Below, in pieces: positions 27,022 to 36,436 of a DNA stretch of 64,000 nt. The translations under genes and the position numbers were made by a program. Within the stretch, counting starts at the first letter, position 1, and each line of letters opens with the position of its first letter. The DNA is taken from positions 930,001 through 994,000 of the forward strand of contig NZ_VOAZ01000001.1 in NCBI RefSeq assembly GCF_008369115.1, in the 5' to 3' direction. A model generated the notes under the pieces. The model saw nothing but the letters and a program-made list of their open reading frames with translations, made no database searches and was not told where the DNA came from. Source of the DNA: Psychrobacter sp. ANT_WB68. GTDB lineage: Bacteria > Pseudomonadota > Gammaproteobacteria > Pseudomonadales > Moraxellaceae.

Positions 27022-27924
27022 ATGAAACTTATTAAATTAACAGCAATCTCTGCTGCTGTTTTAGCATCAAGTGCTGCATTAGCAGCTGAGCCAGTTATCG
27101 TTGTTGACGGTAATGACGCAGTTGTATACGAAGCTGAGCCAGTTGCTGTTGCTTATCAAGCAGAACCTGTTGCCGTTGCATATGAAGCAGAACCTGTTTC
27201 TTATGCATACAATCCTGACGCTGGTGTAGTACGTAACACGACTGGTGCAGTTGTTGGTGGTACTAAAGGTTTCTTTACTAAAGTAATCAACCCAGCATCT
27301 GTTAGTGCTGAAGTTGGTACTTTGGGTTATGGCGCTAACATCGGTTGGTCTCTAAACGAGAAAACTGAACTACAAGCTGGTTGGGCAGGTGGCGATGTTG
27401 CTGACCTATTAGGCGGTGACTTTGATGCTGGTGATGTAAACTACGACGTTGATTCTGATTTCAGCAACCCATACCTAGGCGTACAATTACGTCCTACTGG
27501 TAACTGGTTCACAATGGGTGCTGGTATCATCGTTCCTGATAACGATATTGATGTAACAGCTAATGCTGACGGTGGCTTCTTTAAGATTGATGGTCAGCAA
27601 TATAATTCTGCTGAGGTAGGTACTCTTAAAGGTACGATGGAACATCGTAACAAGCTAGCACCTTATGCGACTATAGGCTTCCGCCCTAATATCACTAACA
27701 ACTTCGGTTTATTTGGTGAGCTTGGTGCAGCCTATATGGGTAAGACTGATGCAACCGTACGTGCGACAGATCCTAATAGTGTAGTTAACTATATAGACGC
27801 AAACGGTACTAAGCTTACTACTACTGCGGGCAAAGTTGCTTCTAAAGCAGAAGGCGAACTAGAAGATAAAGATTGGTTAGAGTGGATGCCAATTGTTAAA
27901 GTTGGTGCAACTTACCGCTTCTAA
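27022..27924 (+). CDS. Outer membrane beta-barrel protein of unknown family
   Basis: The 300-residue protein has a clear signal peptide (MKLIKLTAISAAVLASSAALA), then a mature region beginning with near-identical repeats of AEPVAVAY (residues about 38-62), then alternating hydrophobic/polar strands ending in the terminal Phe typical of proteins inserted in the outer membrane by Bam. Codons are biased to those of highly expressed genes, and AGGAGAG precedes the start. It is probably an abundant surface protein or small porin. No substrate can be read. The proline/valine repeat after the signal peptide is unusual and could sit in the periplasm. A strong terminator follows. Confidence 0.8.
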   Translation: MKLIKLTAISAAVLASSAALAAEPVIVVDGNDAVVYEAEPVAVAYQAEPVAVAYEAEPVSYAYNPDAGVVRNTTGAVVGGTKGFFTKVINPASVSAEVGTLGYGANIGWSLNEKTELQAGWAGGDVADLLGGDFDAGDVNYDVDSDFSNPYLGVQLRPTGNWFTMGAGIIVPDNDIDVTANADGGFFKIDGQQYNSAEVGTLKGTMEHRNKLAPYATIGFRPNITNNFGLFGELGAAYMGKTDATVRATDPNSVVNYIDANGTKLTTTAGKVASKAEGELEDKDWLEWMPIVKVGATYRF

Positions 27925-27966
27925 GCTAATCACAGTCTAAGGACTGTTGTTAGAAGATAAGTAGTA

Positions 27967-28002
27967 AAAAAAACGATCCTGCAAAGGGTCGTTTTTTTTG
28001 TC
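27967..28002 (+). terminator. Terminator after the outer membrane protein gene
   Basis: AAAAAACGATCC faces GGGTCGTTTTTTTT across TGCAAA (one wobble), followed by a T run. Confidence 0.85.
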
Positions 28003-28042
28003 TCAAATAAAGCCAGAATCTTTTGTTTTGATTAAATATTTT

Positions 28043-28840
28043 CTAATAAACAATCACTGTCTGCTGCTCAGGTAAGTAGGCAAGATGGTACTTGGTTTTA
28101 TCATCCTCAAATACCAACAAAGGCAGTTTTTCTTTGATGCTGTTTATTAAGCAAGTCATGAGATGGGAGTAATCCATACCTAACCCTTGCGCAAGTTTAT
28201 ACTGATGAATCTTGATAAAACACTCTTTTATTTGCCATAATAACTTAGCAACAGTGTCACGTTGCATAATGCTTAGAGCTTGTAAGACAGTAAGTTCATT
28301 AGCATGATAAAATCGCTGTGCCACCCGCCATTCAACGCTATTAGTTTCTATGTCGATGCCTACCGAACGATGACAGCTGATAACAACTGCAACTTTATTA
28401 TCTAATCCATCAAAATTTTTTTCTTCTTCATGTTGAGTAAGGGTGTTTTGACTACTAGCACCAGTATGACTAAAACACACAAAATATTGGCTGTTAACAA
28501 GTCGGTAGGGGAAGCTCGCGTCATCTAAATTATCGGTAATATCGAGCTTGTTAAGCAGGGATTGTAATAACAGTCTCACGCCAGCACGTTGTTGCTTGCG
28601 CTGATGATAAGCAGTTTTACGCGCTGATAGAGATGGGTTGGGAATATGATAGTGCCATGTAATACGGCATAGTTCATAGTTTTTGATGTTCAATAGGTTT
28701 ACGTTAAATAATAAAGGCGAATTGCTGAATAAGTCCAAAGAATCTAGCGGGCACGGCGCAGTTACCTGAGCCGTTGCGCACCATGTCATAGGGTCAAGTT
28801 GACTGTATTGGATATTATGTAAATTTAAGGTTGGCATCAT
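28043..28840 (-). CDS. 4'-Phosphopantetheinyl transferase (Sfp/AcpT superfamily)
   Basis: This 265-residue protein has both family motifs: SVGIDIE with metal ligands Asp163 and Glu165, and WQIKECFIK with Lys206, Glu207 and Lys210. It would move the phosphopantetheine arm of CoA to a carrier protein serine. No fatty-acid, polyketide or peptide synthase genes are near, so the carrier served is not apparent; it may be the housekeeping ACP if no AcpS is encoded elsewhere. There is no strong ribosome binding site. A terminator lies 40 bases before the neighbouring pal stop, on the pal side. Confidence 0.85.
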   Translation of the reverse strand: MMPTLNLHNIQYSQLDPMTWCATAQVTAPCPLDSLDLFSNSPLLFNVNLLNIKNYELCRITWHYHIPNPSLSARKTAYHQRKQQRAGVRLLLQSLLNKLDITDNLDDASFPYRLVNSQYFVCFSHTGASSQNTLTQHEEEKNFDGLDNKVAVVISCHRSVGIDIETNSVEWRVAQRFYHANELTVLQALSIMQRDTVAKLLWQIKECFIKIHQYKLAQGLGMDYSHLMTCLINSIKEKLPLLVFEDDKTKYHLAYLPEQQTVIVY

Positions 28841-28975
28841 TTATATATATATAGTAACGACTAGAGGATTAAGGGTATCGAGAGATAGGGTTCTTTATGT
28901 TTTCAGATTGGTCACGGTCGAACATTATCATGACCTAAACGGTTTTTATAAATTCATCTTAGCGTAATAGAATGC

Positions 28976-29008
28976 AAAAAGCCCAGCAATCATATTGTTG
29001 GGCTTTTT
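28976..29008 (-). terminator. Terminator after pal
   Basis: AAAAAGCCCA-G-CAAT pairs with ATTG-T-TGGGCTTTTT around CAT. It lies about 40 bases past the pal stop; the A/T symmetry may allow use in both directions. Confidence 0.85.
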
Positions 29009-29050
29009 AATACTAAGGAATTACTACTAATAAAGTCTTATTAAAAGTGA

Positions 29051-29569
29051 TTAGTAAGACAATTCAGCACGGCGATTTTGTGCATAGGCTTCTTCAGTCG
29101 TACCAGCAGCAGCAGGACGCTCTTCACCATAGCTGATGACGCGGATGTTATTTACCGCAACACCTTGGGTTGCAAGATAATCACGTGCGGCTTGGGCACG
29201 GCGCTCACCTAGTGCGATGTTGTATTCACGGCTACCGCGCTCATCAGTGTGACCAGCAATCACAACACTGGCAGCTGGGTTTGAGCTCAATAGACTGGCA
29301 TGTTGGTTTAATACGCCAGCCGCTTGTGAAGTGATTTCACTGCTATCAAAGGCAAAGTATACAACTGCTTGTAGATTCTCAGCACCAGCAATAACAGCAT
29401 TTGAGTTACCGACGATAACTGCGCCGTTATAACCGGCCTGACCACCTGGGATACCTAGTGGGGCAACGACAACTTCTGAAGTTGCACGTTTGTTAGCACA
29501 GCCTGACGCTAGTACCACAGCGCTTGATAATACTGCTAGAGCAGCGATTTTTGAAAAACTAGTTGACAT
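29051..29569 (-). CDS. pal: Peptidoglycan-associated lipoprotein
   Basis: The 172-residue protein has a lipoprotein signal ending LASGC with the lipidated Cys24, then an OmpA-like peptidoglycan binding domain (VYFAFDSSEI, AGHTDERGSREYNIALGERRA, ISYGEERP). Pal anchors the outer membrane to peptidoglycan and is part of the Tol-Pal system in cell constriction. Usually pal follows tolB; here no tol gene adjoins, and the gene has its own terminator. AGGAGCTCGTT before ATG 29569 supports the start. Identification is strong. Confidence 0.93.
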   Translation of the reverse strand: MSTSFSKIAALAVLSSAVVLASGCANKRATSEVVVAPLGIPGGQAGYNGAVIVGNSNAVIAGAENLQAVVYFAFDSSEITSQAAGVLNQHASLLSSNPAASVVIAGHTDERGSREYNIALGERRAQAARDYLATQGVAVNNIRVISYGEERPAAAGTTEEAYAQNRRAELSY

Positions 29570-29720
29570 AACGAGCTCCTAAAATTTTAATGATATTTGT
29601 TGTTGTAAACTGCTTTTGGTAAAACTTAGGCAATTGCTGTCTATCATATACTAAATGTTACTTTATGTAAGTAGTATTACTGTAAATAATTCGAGAATTT
29701 ACCTATATTTATCAGATATT

Positions 29721-30398
29721 TTACCAACGGTGCTTACCCCAACTCTCAGGGTTTGCCCAATAGTCAGCATTGAGCCAGTTTGGCAATTGCTTATAATCGT
29801 ATAAATTAAACTGCCAAAGTGTGGCGGATATGGGTGGTGATGTCATTAATAAAGAGGGTGTAGTTCGATGAGTAATATCCTCTTCTAAAGATGGTTCGCT
29901 CAAAATATCAAATGGCGTCAATCCGTAAGCGCGCAAGTCTATTGCCTCATCAAGTACAATAAGTAAATGGGCTGCATAGATGTCCCGATAGCGCATGAGT
30001 AGAGGGACATACTGTTGCAGTAATTCTGCTGATAAGGTTGGCAACCAAAAACAGGCCAACTTATAGCGTTCAGGCAGCGTTTGTTGGGTAAGCTCGGTTA
30101 AAGTTACTATAGGCAACGCTGCCATTTCATCATTGTTTCCATCATTATTGTCATTGCTACTATCGAAACTATCAGAGCAGCTGCTTTGTATAATAGCGGT
30201 ACTATCTGCCAGTTGGGCTTGTAAGTTTAAGCGTTCCTTTTTATCTGGTACGACCCACAATATTCCACCCTGATGATTATCGACAGAGGTTAGTTGCTCG
30301 CTTACTTCGTCACGGGTAGGCATGGCTAATGAAGGTAGTAGTGCGTCAATATAAGCACTTAATAATGGTAAAGTAATGTTTGAGGCATAAGTCGTCAT
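29721..30398 (-). CDS. Conserved hypothetical protein, C-terminus like the DUF6231 group
   Basis: The 225-residue soluble protein has no signal peptide. A low-complexity Ser/Asp/Asn segment lies near 73-92. The conserved-looking part is the C-terminus, LPNWLNADYWANPESWGKHRW, which recalls the DUF6231 proteins of Pseudomonas relatives; that name is tentative. Hydrophobic LTELTQQTLPERYKLACFWLP and LLIVLDEAIDL stretches suggest an alpha/beta fold, perhaps SAM-free. It lies on the same strand and 151 bases before pal. No function is known. Confidence 0.6.
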   Translation of the reverse strand: MTTYASNITLPLLSAYIDALLPSLAMPTRDEVSEQLTSVDNHQGGILWVVPDKKERLNLQAQLADSTAIIQSSCSDSFDSSNDNNDGNNDEMAALPIVTLTELTQQTLPERYKLACFWLPTLSAELLQQYVPLLMRYRDIYAAHLLIVLDEAIDLRAYGLTPFDILSEPSLEEDITHRTTPSLLMTSPPISATLWQFNLYDYKQLPNWLNADYWANPESWGKHRW

Positions 30399-30744
30399 AA
30401 AGTAGGTCGTTTAATTGGTGGTTAGATTATCAATGAGTCTATTAAATCATGTTGATACGGATTATCCAATAATTAACTAGGTCCAATCATTAACTGCTGT
30501 GATTGACGAAAGCGCTAGTGGTTCATAAATAAAAATGCTAACTGTTAATGCCGGCCATGACCATTACGTTAGCATAAATGATAAGCACGTTTTTACTCAT
30601 CATCGCACTTGAAATTTCATACTTTAGGTCAATGTAGCTTAGACTATTAATGTAGCCAAGAGTTATTATCTATTTAATTTATTATCCTTTTTTCTATAAA
30701 TGCCGTTATAAATATAATCCTCATAAAAATCAATAGGAATTCAT
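30399..30744. other. Gene-free region between the hypothetical gene and pepN, with a direct repeat
   Basis: These 346 bases separate divergent genes. CCAATAATTAACT (30466-30478) and CCAATCATTAACT (30483-30495) form a direct repeat with 17-base period and one mismatch, possibly protein sites. ATAGGAATTC precedes pepN. Nothing else is seen. Confidence 0.45.
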
Positions 30745-33393
30745 ATGTCCACCACTGAAACCGCTGCTCAAATTATCAATCCTGACATGCCAGATGTGCC
30801 ACCATATGCCCCAAGCAAAATTTATTTAAAAGATTATAGAGCGCCAAGCTTTGATGTCGAAACCGTTGATTTGGATATTAAGCTATTTGATGACCATGCC
30901 ATTGTAGATAGCACCTTGATGATGCAGCGTCAGGCCGATGGCGACTTGGTACTGTATGGCGAAGCGCTTGAGCTGATATCTATTAAGCTTAATGATGAGC
31001 CGCTTGCTAGTGATCGTTATACACAAGCTGAGGGCAAATTAACCATTACCGATGCTCCAGAAAATACAAGATTACAGCTACAAGTACGCATCCATCCGCA
31101 TACCAATACGGCGCTCGAAGGCTTATATATCGCTGGTAGTGGTGATGATACGATGTTTGTCAGCCAGTGTGAGCCAGAGGGCTTTCGCAAGATTACATTT
31201 TATCCAGACCGTCCTGATGTGCTGGCGATATTTACCACACGCTTGGAAGCCGATAAGCGTTTTCCAACGCTATTGAGTAATGGTAATTTGCTCGAAGCGG
31301 GTGAAGTTGTGGATGCGCCTGAGCGTCATTATGCTATTTGGCAAGACCCAACCAATAAGCCAAGCTATCTGTTTGCTTGCGTCATCGCTGGTTTGGATGT
31401 ATTGACTGACAGCTATACGACCAGTGAAGGGCGTGAGGTGATGCTTGAGCTATATGCTAAGTCTGAAGATATCGATAAATGTGCTGTCGGTATGCAAGCT
31501 TTGAAAGACTCGATGCAATGGGATGAGGTCAATTATGGCCGCGCTTATGATTTAGACCGTTATATGATTGTGGCCGTTAGTCAGTTTAATATGGGCGCGA
31601 TGGAAAATAAGGGTCTGAATATTTTCAATACCGCTTGTGTCTTATCTAGCCCTGAGACAACCACAGATTCTCGTAGCTTTAGTGTCAAATCCATCATTGC
31701 CCATGAGTATTTTCATAACTGGACGGGTAATCGCATCACGTGCCGCGATTGGTTTCAGCTGTGTTTAAAAGAAGGCTTTACGGTTTATCGTGACCAATCG
31801 TTCTCAGCCGACCAGCAATCCAGTGCCGTCCAGCGTATCGATGATGTAGCGACCTTGCGTGCTCATCAGTTTGCTGAGGACGCAGGACCACTGGCGCACC
31901 CTGTACGCCCTGAGAGCTTCGTGGAGATTAATAACTTTTATACCACGACTGTTTATGAAAAGGGCGCTGAAATCGTCCGTATGATTGCCAATACCTTGGG
32001 GCCAGATAACTTCCGTAAAGGTACGGATGAGTATTTCCGTCGTTATGATGGCCAAGCGGTCACGGTTGAAGACTTTTTGTCAGCGCTTAGTATTACCGAT
32101 AGCAAGATTGAAGACTTTATCGATTGGTATAGCCAACCCGGTACACCAGTGGTGTCTGGTCATCAGGATTATGATAGCGCTACGCAAACGTTAACGATTA
32201 CTTTGAGTCAGCAAACCCGCCATGTCAGTGGCTTTGATGCGCCAAAACCACTGCCGATTCCAGTAGCGACAGCGTTATTTGATAAAGATTCTGGCGCTAT
32301 CGTCACTGAGCGTATGCTGCTGCTCGATCAATCAAGCCAAACCTTTACCTTCGAGAATGTAGCGAGTGAGCCCGTGGTATCTTTGCTACGTGATTTTAGT
32401 GCGCCAGTACAGCTCAATTATGATTATCAAGATGAAGATTTGGCATTTTTACTAAAATATGAGGACAATGGTTTTAATCGCTGGCAAGTGACACAAATGC
32501 TGGTCAATCGTATTTTACTCCAAGGACACGGCGCGAAAAGCTGTCCGGACGTGTATTTGCAAGCAGTAGCGCAAACTTTACCTGAATTGGCTGCTACTGA
32601 TGCGATGTTGGCGGTGCGTTTGCTGGATATTCCGTCAGCGCCAGAGTTGGCATCTGCCATTCATAAAGATTACGATCCAGAGTTGGTGAAAGCGCAGCGC
32701 GAAAGCTTATATCAGCAGCTGGCAGAGGCACTAAAAGATCAATGGTCTGAGCTTTATACACAGCTACCTATGCAGGCTTATGAAGATAGTGCTGCTGCTC
32801 GTGGTACGCGTGCCTTACGTAATGTGGTGTTAGATATGGCACTGACCGCCAATATTGCCGATGCAGCTGAATGGGCGCAGCAGCAATATGATAATGCCAG
32901 CTGTATGACAGAGCGCTTTGGCGCCTTAAAGGTAATGGTCAATCATCAACTGGCAAACGCTGATGAGTATTTGACGGACTTTTATAATCGCTTCCAAAAT
33001 GATGATTTGGTCATAGATTTATGGTTCAGTGTGCAAGCATCTGCTGATATGGTCACGCCTGATACTATTAAATCCTTGCTTGCTCATAAAGACTTTGATT
33101 GGAATACACCCAATCGCGTACGCTCGGTCATCAGTGCCTTTACCTCGCAGCCAACGGTCTTATGGACAGCGGAAGGCTTAGATATTTATATTGCTGTGAT
33201 TAAAAAGCTGGATGATGCCAATCCGGTGTTAGCATCGCGCCTATTACAAGTGCTGGCACGTTGGAATACACTAGCTGAACCACGTCGTCAAATGGCGTAT
33301 GAGCAGTTGATTGAACTGCAAAAGCAGGCGACTTCTAAGCACGTAATTGAAAGCTTAAGCAGTGTTTTAGGTACGGAAAATGAGAGTGCGTAA
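30745..33393 (+). CDS. pepN: Aminopeptidase N (M1 metallopeptidase)
   Basis: The 882-residue product matches the bacterial PepN length. GAMEN (284-288) binds the N-terminus of the substrate, and the zinc site is complete: His320, Glu321 and His324 in HEYFH, with Glu343 nineteen residues later. It is a cytoplasmic exopeptidase that removes N-terminal residues from peptides during protein turnover. The C-terminal half has the helical repeat region of the family. A strong terminator follows 18 bases after the stop. Nothing about the sequence is unusual. Confidence 0.95.
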   Translation: MSTTETAAQIINPDMPDVPPYAPSKIYLKDYRAPSFDVETVDLDIKLFDDHAIVDSTLMMQRQADGDLVLYGEALELISIKLNDEPLASDRYTQAEGKLTITDAPENTRLQLQVRIHPHTNTALEGLYIAGSGDDTMFVSQCEPEGFRKITFYPDRPDVLAIFTTRLEADKRFPTLLSNGNLLEAGEVVDAPERHYAIWQDPTNKPSYLFACVIAGLDVLTDSYTTSEGREVMLELYAKSEDIDKCAVGMQALKDSMQWDEVNYGRAYDLDRYMIVAVSQFNMGAMENKGLNIFNTACVLSSPETTTDSRSFSVKSIIAHEYFHNWTGNRITCRDWFQLCLKEGFTVYRDQSFSADQQSSAVQRIDDVATLRAHQFAEDAGPLAHPVRPESFVEINNFYTTTVYEKGAEIVRMIANTLGPDNFRKGTDEYFRRYDGQAVTVEDFLSALSITDSKIEDFIDWYSQPGTPVVSGHQDYDSATQTLTITLSQQTRHVSGFDAPKPLPIPVATALFDKDSGAIVTERMLLLDQSSQTFTFENVASEPVVSLLRDFSAPVQLNYDYQDEDLAFLLKYEDNGFNRWQVTQMLVNRILLQGHGAKSCPDVYLQAVAQTLPELAATDAMLAVRLLDIPSAPELASAIHKDYDPELVKAQRESLYQQLAEALKDQWSELYTQLPMQAYEDSAAARGTRALRNVVLDMALTANIADAAEWAQQQYDNASCMTERFGALKVMVNHQLANADEYLTDFYNRFQNDDLVIDLWFSVQASADMVTPDTIKSLLAHKDFDWNTPNRVRSVISAFTSQPTVLWTAEGLDIYIAVIKKLDDANPVLASRLLQVLARWNTLAEPRRQMAYEQLIELQKQATSKHVIESLSSVLGTENESA

Positions 33394-33411
33394 GAGCAGT
33401 AATTTATAAGT

Positions 33412-33451
33412 AAAAAAGCCCGTCTGACAATATCTGTCAAACGGGCTTTTT
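33412..33451. terminator. Bidirectional terminator between pepN and the DAHP synthase gene
   Basis: AAAAAAGCCCGT-C-TGACA pairs with TGTCA-A-ACGGGCTTTTT around a 5-base loop. It lies between convergent genes. Confidence 0.9.
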
Positions 33452-33490
33452 ATTGAGTGGTCAATAAGGATTCATTATGACCAATCGTTA

Positions 33491-34573
33491 TTAACGATTC
33501 GGCAATACGTCTTTAACCATATCACGTAGATTGCGCATGGCAGTGACGGTACTATCCCAATCTAAGCAACCATCGGTGATAGATTTACCATATTCAAGCT
33601 GGCTCAAATCAGCGGTCAGCTTTTGATTGCCGCCTTTTAGATGGCTCTCTATCATCAGACCGATGATAGATTTATTACCGTTTTTAATCTGCTCGGCAAC
33701 GTTTTGGATGACCATTGGTTGCAGATATGGGTCTTTACCCGAGTTGGCATGACTTGAGTCAATCATAATCTTACTATTGGTTTTGCCTTTTGCTAGCTCG
33801 TTTTCAACTTGCGCAACAGCCGTTTCATCATAGTTAGGCTTGCCATCACCACCGCGTAGTACTACGTGTGCATAAGGGTTGCCTTTTGATTTGATGATAG
33901 AAACTTTACCATCTGCTGATAAGCCGAGGAAGCTATGACCTTCTTTTACTGCTTGCATGGCATTCACAGCAACCGTCATACCACCATCGGTACCGTTTTT
34001 GAAACCAACTGGGCACGATAAGCCCGAGCTCATTTCACGATGAGTTTGGCTTTCAGTCGTACGCGCGCCAATCGCTGACCAGCTAATCAAATCCTGCATG
34101 TACTGCGGCGTATTCGGGTCTAACGCTTCAGTCGCACACGGCAGACCTTTTTCATTCAAATCAAGCAGTAGCTTACGGGCAGTACGCAGACCTTTTTCGA
34201 TATCAAAGCTGTCGTTCATGTCAGGGTCGTTAATCATGCCTTTCCAGCCAACCGTGGTACGCGGCTTTTCAAAATAGACGCGCATCACAACAAAGATGCT
34301 GTCTTCAATCTCTTTGGCCAATACGGCTAAGCGATCGGCATATTCGTGGGCGGCTTTAATGTCATGAATAGAGCAAGGGCCAATAACCACAAATAGGCGC
34401 TTGTCTTTACCATCTAAGATATTTTGGATGGTATTGCGACCGTTTAGAACCGTGTTATAGGCGTCTTTCGACAAAGGTAGCTCAGACTTTAGCTCAGCGG
34501 GAGTGATTAAAGGAATGAATTTTTCAATATTCACGTCGTCAATATCTGCATTATGGGTAACTGGTGTTGTCAT
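33491..34573 (-). CDS. aroG: 3-Deoxy-7-phosphoheptulonate synthase (class I DAHP synthase)
   Basis: The 360-residue enzyme has the class I signatures VIGPCSIHD near 63-71, VYFEKPRTTVGWKG near 99-112, GARTTESQTHREMSSGLSCPVGFKN near 162-186, and DSSHANSGKDP near 265-275. It joins phosphoenolpyruvate and erythrose 4-phosphate, the first step to aromatic amino acids. Which amino acid inhibits it cannot be decided, so the aroG symbol is a family label. The N-terminal 40 residues are a little longer than in E. coli AroG. The 435-base region upstream may hold regulatory sites. Confidence 0.92.
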   Translation of the reverse strand: MTTPVTHNADIDDVNIEKFIPLITPAELKSELPLSKDAYNTVLNGRNTIQNILDGKDKRLFVVIGPCSIHDIKAAHEYADRLAVLAKEIEDSIFVVMRVYFEKPRTTVGWKGMINDPDMNDSFDIEKGLRTARKLLLDLNEKGLPCATEALDPNTPQYMQDLISWSAIGARTTESQTHREMSSGLSCPVGFKNGTDGGMTVAVNAMQAVKEGHSFLGLSADGKVSIIKSKGNPYAHVVLRGGDGKPNYDETAVAQVENELAKGKTNSKIMIDSSHANSGKDPYLQPMVIQNVAEQIKNGNKSIIGLMIESHLKGGNQKLTADLSQLEYGKSITDGCLDWDSTVTAMRNLRDMVKDVLPNR

Positions 34574-35008
34574 GATTATATATCGTCTAGCTGATTTATA
34601 GGGAGTTTCATTATGCGGACAAAAGCGCCGGTTGACAAGGGCAGTCGCGCAGTTAATTGACTGCTAACTGGAATGCTGAGGCTAAAACTTCGTTATCATT
34701 GCCAAGTCTGAGCGATGTGCTAAGCCTAATATGCGTTAAAGTGAGCGCTGATTTTGTCTGTGCAAATATTGGCTAATTTGGCTATTTGTAGCGCCGTCAC
34801 GTATGATGAACTTGTAAACAGCCAAATGTAAGACTTATATTTAAAGCTTATAAATTGAGCTTAAGTCTTATAAATGCTACTAAGATAGCTTTTGATGGGC
34901 ATCTTATAAGCGATTTCATATACTATATTTTATAATATCTATATTGTATTCTTTGTACTATTTTAACTGTGCTACTTTAGCGGCACTAACTTATATTGAG
35001 AGCTTGTC
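34574..35008. other. Divergent promoter region between the DAHP synthase gene and lpxB
   Basis: These 435 bases hold inverted repeats. GCAGTC/GACTGC lies at 34641-34664 on the aroG side. AAGACTTA/TAAGTCTT with an inner AAGCT/AGCTT pair lies at 34830-34869, forming a possible cruciform. No TyrR-like or leader peptide was recognised. No gene is seen. Confidence 0.45.
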
Positions 35009-36334
35009 ATGACAGATTCTGCTATGCCTCACCAACCTTCTGATTTGACGTCAGCGCTTGACGCCTATAATGCTTATGATGAAAGGCCTGACGTAACGGC
35101 TGCGCCATTGGTAATAGGTATCGTCGCTGGTGAAGTGTCAGGGGATAGTTTGGGTGCAGACTTTATGCAGCAAATGAATAACCTACGTGATGATATCATT
35201 TGGGTCGGTGTAGGCGGCGCAAAAATGCAAGCGCAAGGGCTGCGAAGTATTTTCCCGTTATCACGTTTGGCGGTGATGGGTTTGGTGGAAGTTATGGCGC
35301 AATTGCCCGATTTGCTTAAAGCTCGGCGTGAGTTATTAAGTGCCTTTAAAGCCGCTGATATTGATTGGTTTATCGGTATCGATGCCCCTGATTTCAATTT
35401 AAGAGTGGCTAAAAAATTAAAGCCGCAAGGGGTGTTCTGCGTACAATATGTCAGTCCCTCTATTTGGGCATGGCGTGAGTCGCGTATTCATAATATTAAA
35501 GCGGCAACCAATTTAGTCTTGTGTCTATTTCCGTTTGAGCTGCCAGTTTATGAGCGTCATAATCATCCAGCGATTTGTGTCGGTCATCCGCTATTACGCA
35601 CTATTGATCAGACGTTGCTAGAGACACCCGTCAATCAGCGCCGTAGTGAATTGGTCTGGCATAATGACGGCTTACAGCAGTTTTTCATTGACCGCTTTGA
35701 TCATGTCAGTCAGCTTATCTGTGTCATGCCAGGCTCCAGACGTGGTGAAATTACCGCCATCTTGCCATTGATGCTCGATGGCATTCAAAAGCTGATTTTA
35801 TTGGACCCCAAGCTTTGCTTTATCATTCCAACGGTCGATCAAAATCATCAATATATTGTACAAGATGTCATTGATAAGCGCTCAGAGCAACTGCGAGCAG
35901 CGATTGTGGTGGTCTATGATGAAAGCCAGCCTGCGTTTAGTCAGCATGCGATGGCTGCATCAGACATGGTGATGCTAGCATCGGGTACAGCAACCCTGGA
36001 AGCCATGCTGCTTGAGCGTCCAATGGTGGTGATTTACCAGTTAAATCAGCTGACTTATCAGATTGCCAAGCGTTTGGTCAAAGTTCCTTATGTCGGCTTA
36101 CCCAATATTTTGGCAGATAGCGCGATTGTGCCAGAGCTTATCCAGGAGCAGGCGAGTGGCGATAATATCTGTCGTACCGTGATGCGTCTGTTGCAGCCAC
36201 GCGCGTATGCCGAGCAATTAAAAGCGCTCATTGATACCAAGCATTTATTACAACAACAGAGCAATCATGACCCTGCTAATAGCGTGATTGAGCAGTGGTT
36301 CTTACAAGACATTCATCAATCCCAAGCTCACTAA
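35009..36334 (+). CDS. lpxB: Lipid-A-disaccharide synthase
   Basis: This 441-residue GT19 glycosyltransferase has GEVSGDSLGADFM near 42-54, GVGGAKMQAQG near 68-78, the PSIWAWR segment, MPGSRRGEI and the C-terminal ASGTATLEAMLLERPMVV. It joins UDP-2,3-diacylglucosamine and lipid X in lipid A synthesis at the inner membrane. The N-terminus runs about 33 residues longer than E. coli LpxB and is acidic and poorly conserved in appearance. rnhB follows 102 bases later, the same order as the E. coli lpxB-rnhB pair. Confidence 0.93.
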   Translation: MTDSAMPHQPSDLTSALDAYNAYDERPDVTAAPLVIGIVAGEVSGDSLGADFMQQMNNLRDDIIWVGVGGAKMQAQGLRSIFPLSRLAVMGLVEVMAQLPDLLKARRELLSAFKAADIDWFIGIDAPDFNLRVAKKLKPQGVFCVQYVSPSIWAWRESRIHNIKAATNLVLCLFPFELPVYERHNHPAICVGHPLLRTIDQTLLETPVNQRRSELVWHNDGLQQFFIDRFDHVSQLICVMPGSRRGEITAILPLMLDGIQKLILLDPKLCFIIPTVDQNHQYIVQDVIDKRSEQLRAAIVVVYDESQPAFSQHAMAASDMVMLASGTATLEAMLLERPMVVIYQLNQLTYQIAKRLVKVPYVGLPNILADSAIVPELIQEQASGDNICRTVMRLLQPRAYAEQLKALIDTKHLLQQQSNHDPANSVIEQWFLQDIHQSQAH

Positions 36335-36436
36335 ACCTAAGTAAACTAAACCCAAATTCACTAAGCATCAGTAAAGTAGCTCCAATATTGTTTGAACAAC
36401 ACTTCAATCTATTAATAAATAAGACATTACAATTTT

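Noticed and set aside
29051-29569. pal away from the tol genes as a deletion event
   Set aside because: The gene is complete with its own signals; the tol genes may simply lie elsewhere in the genome, which cannot be seen here.
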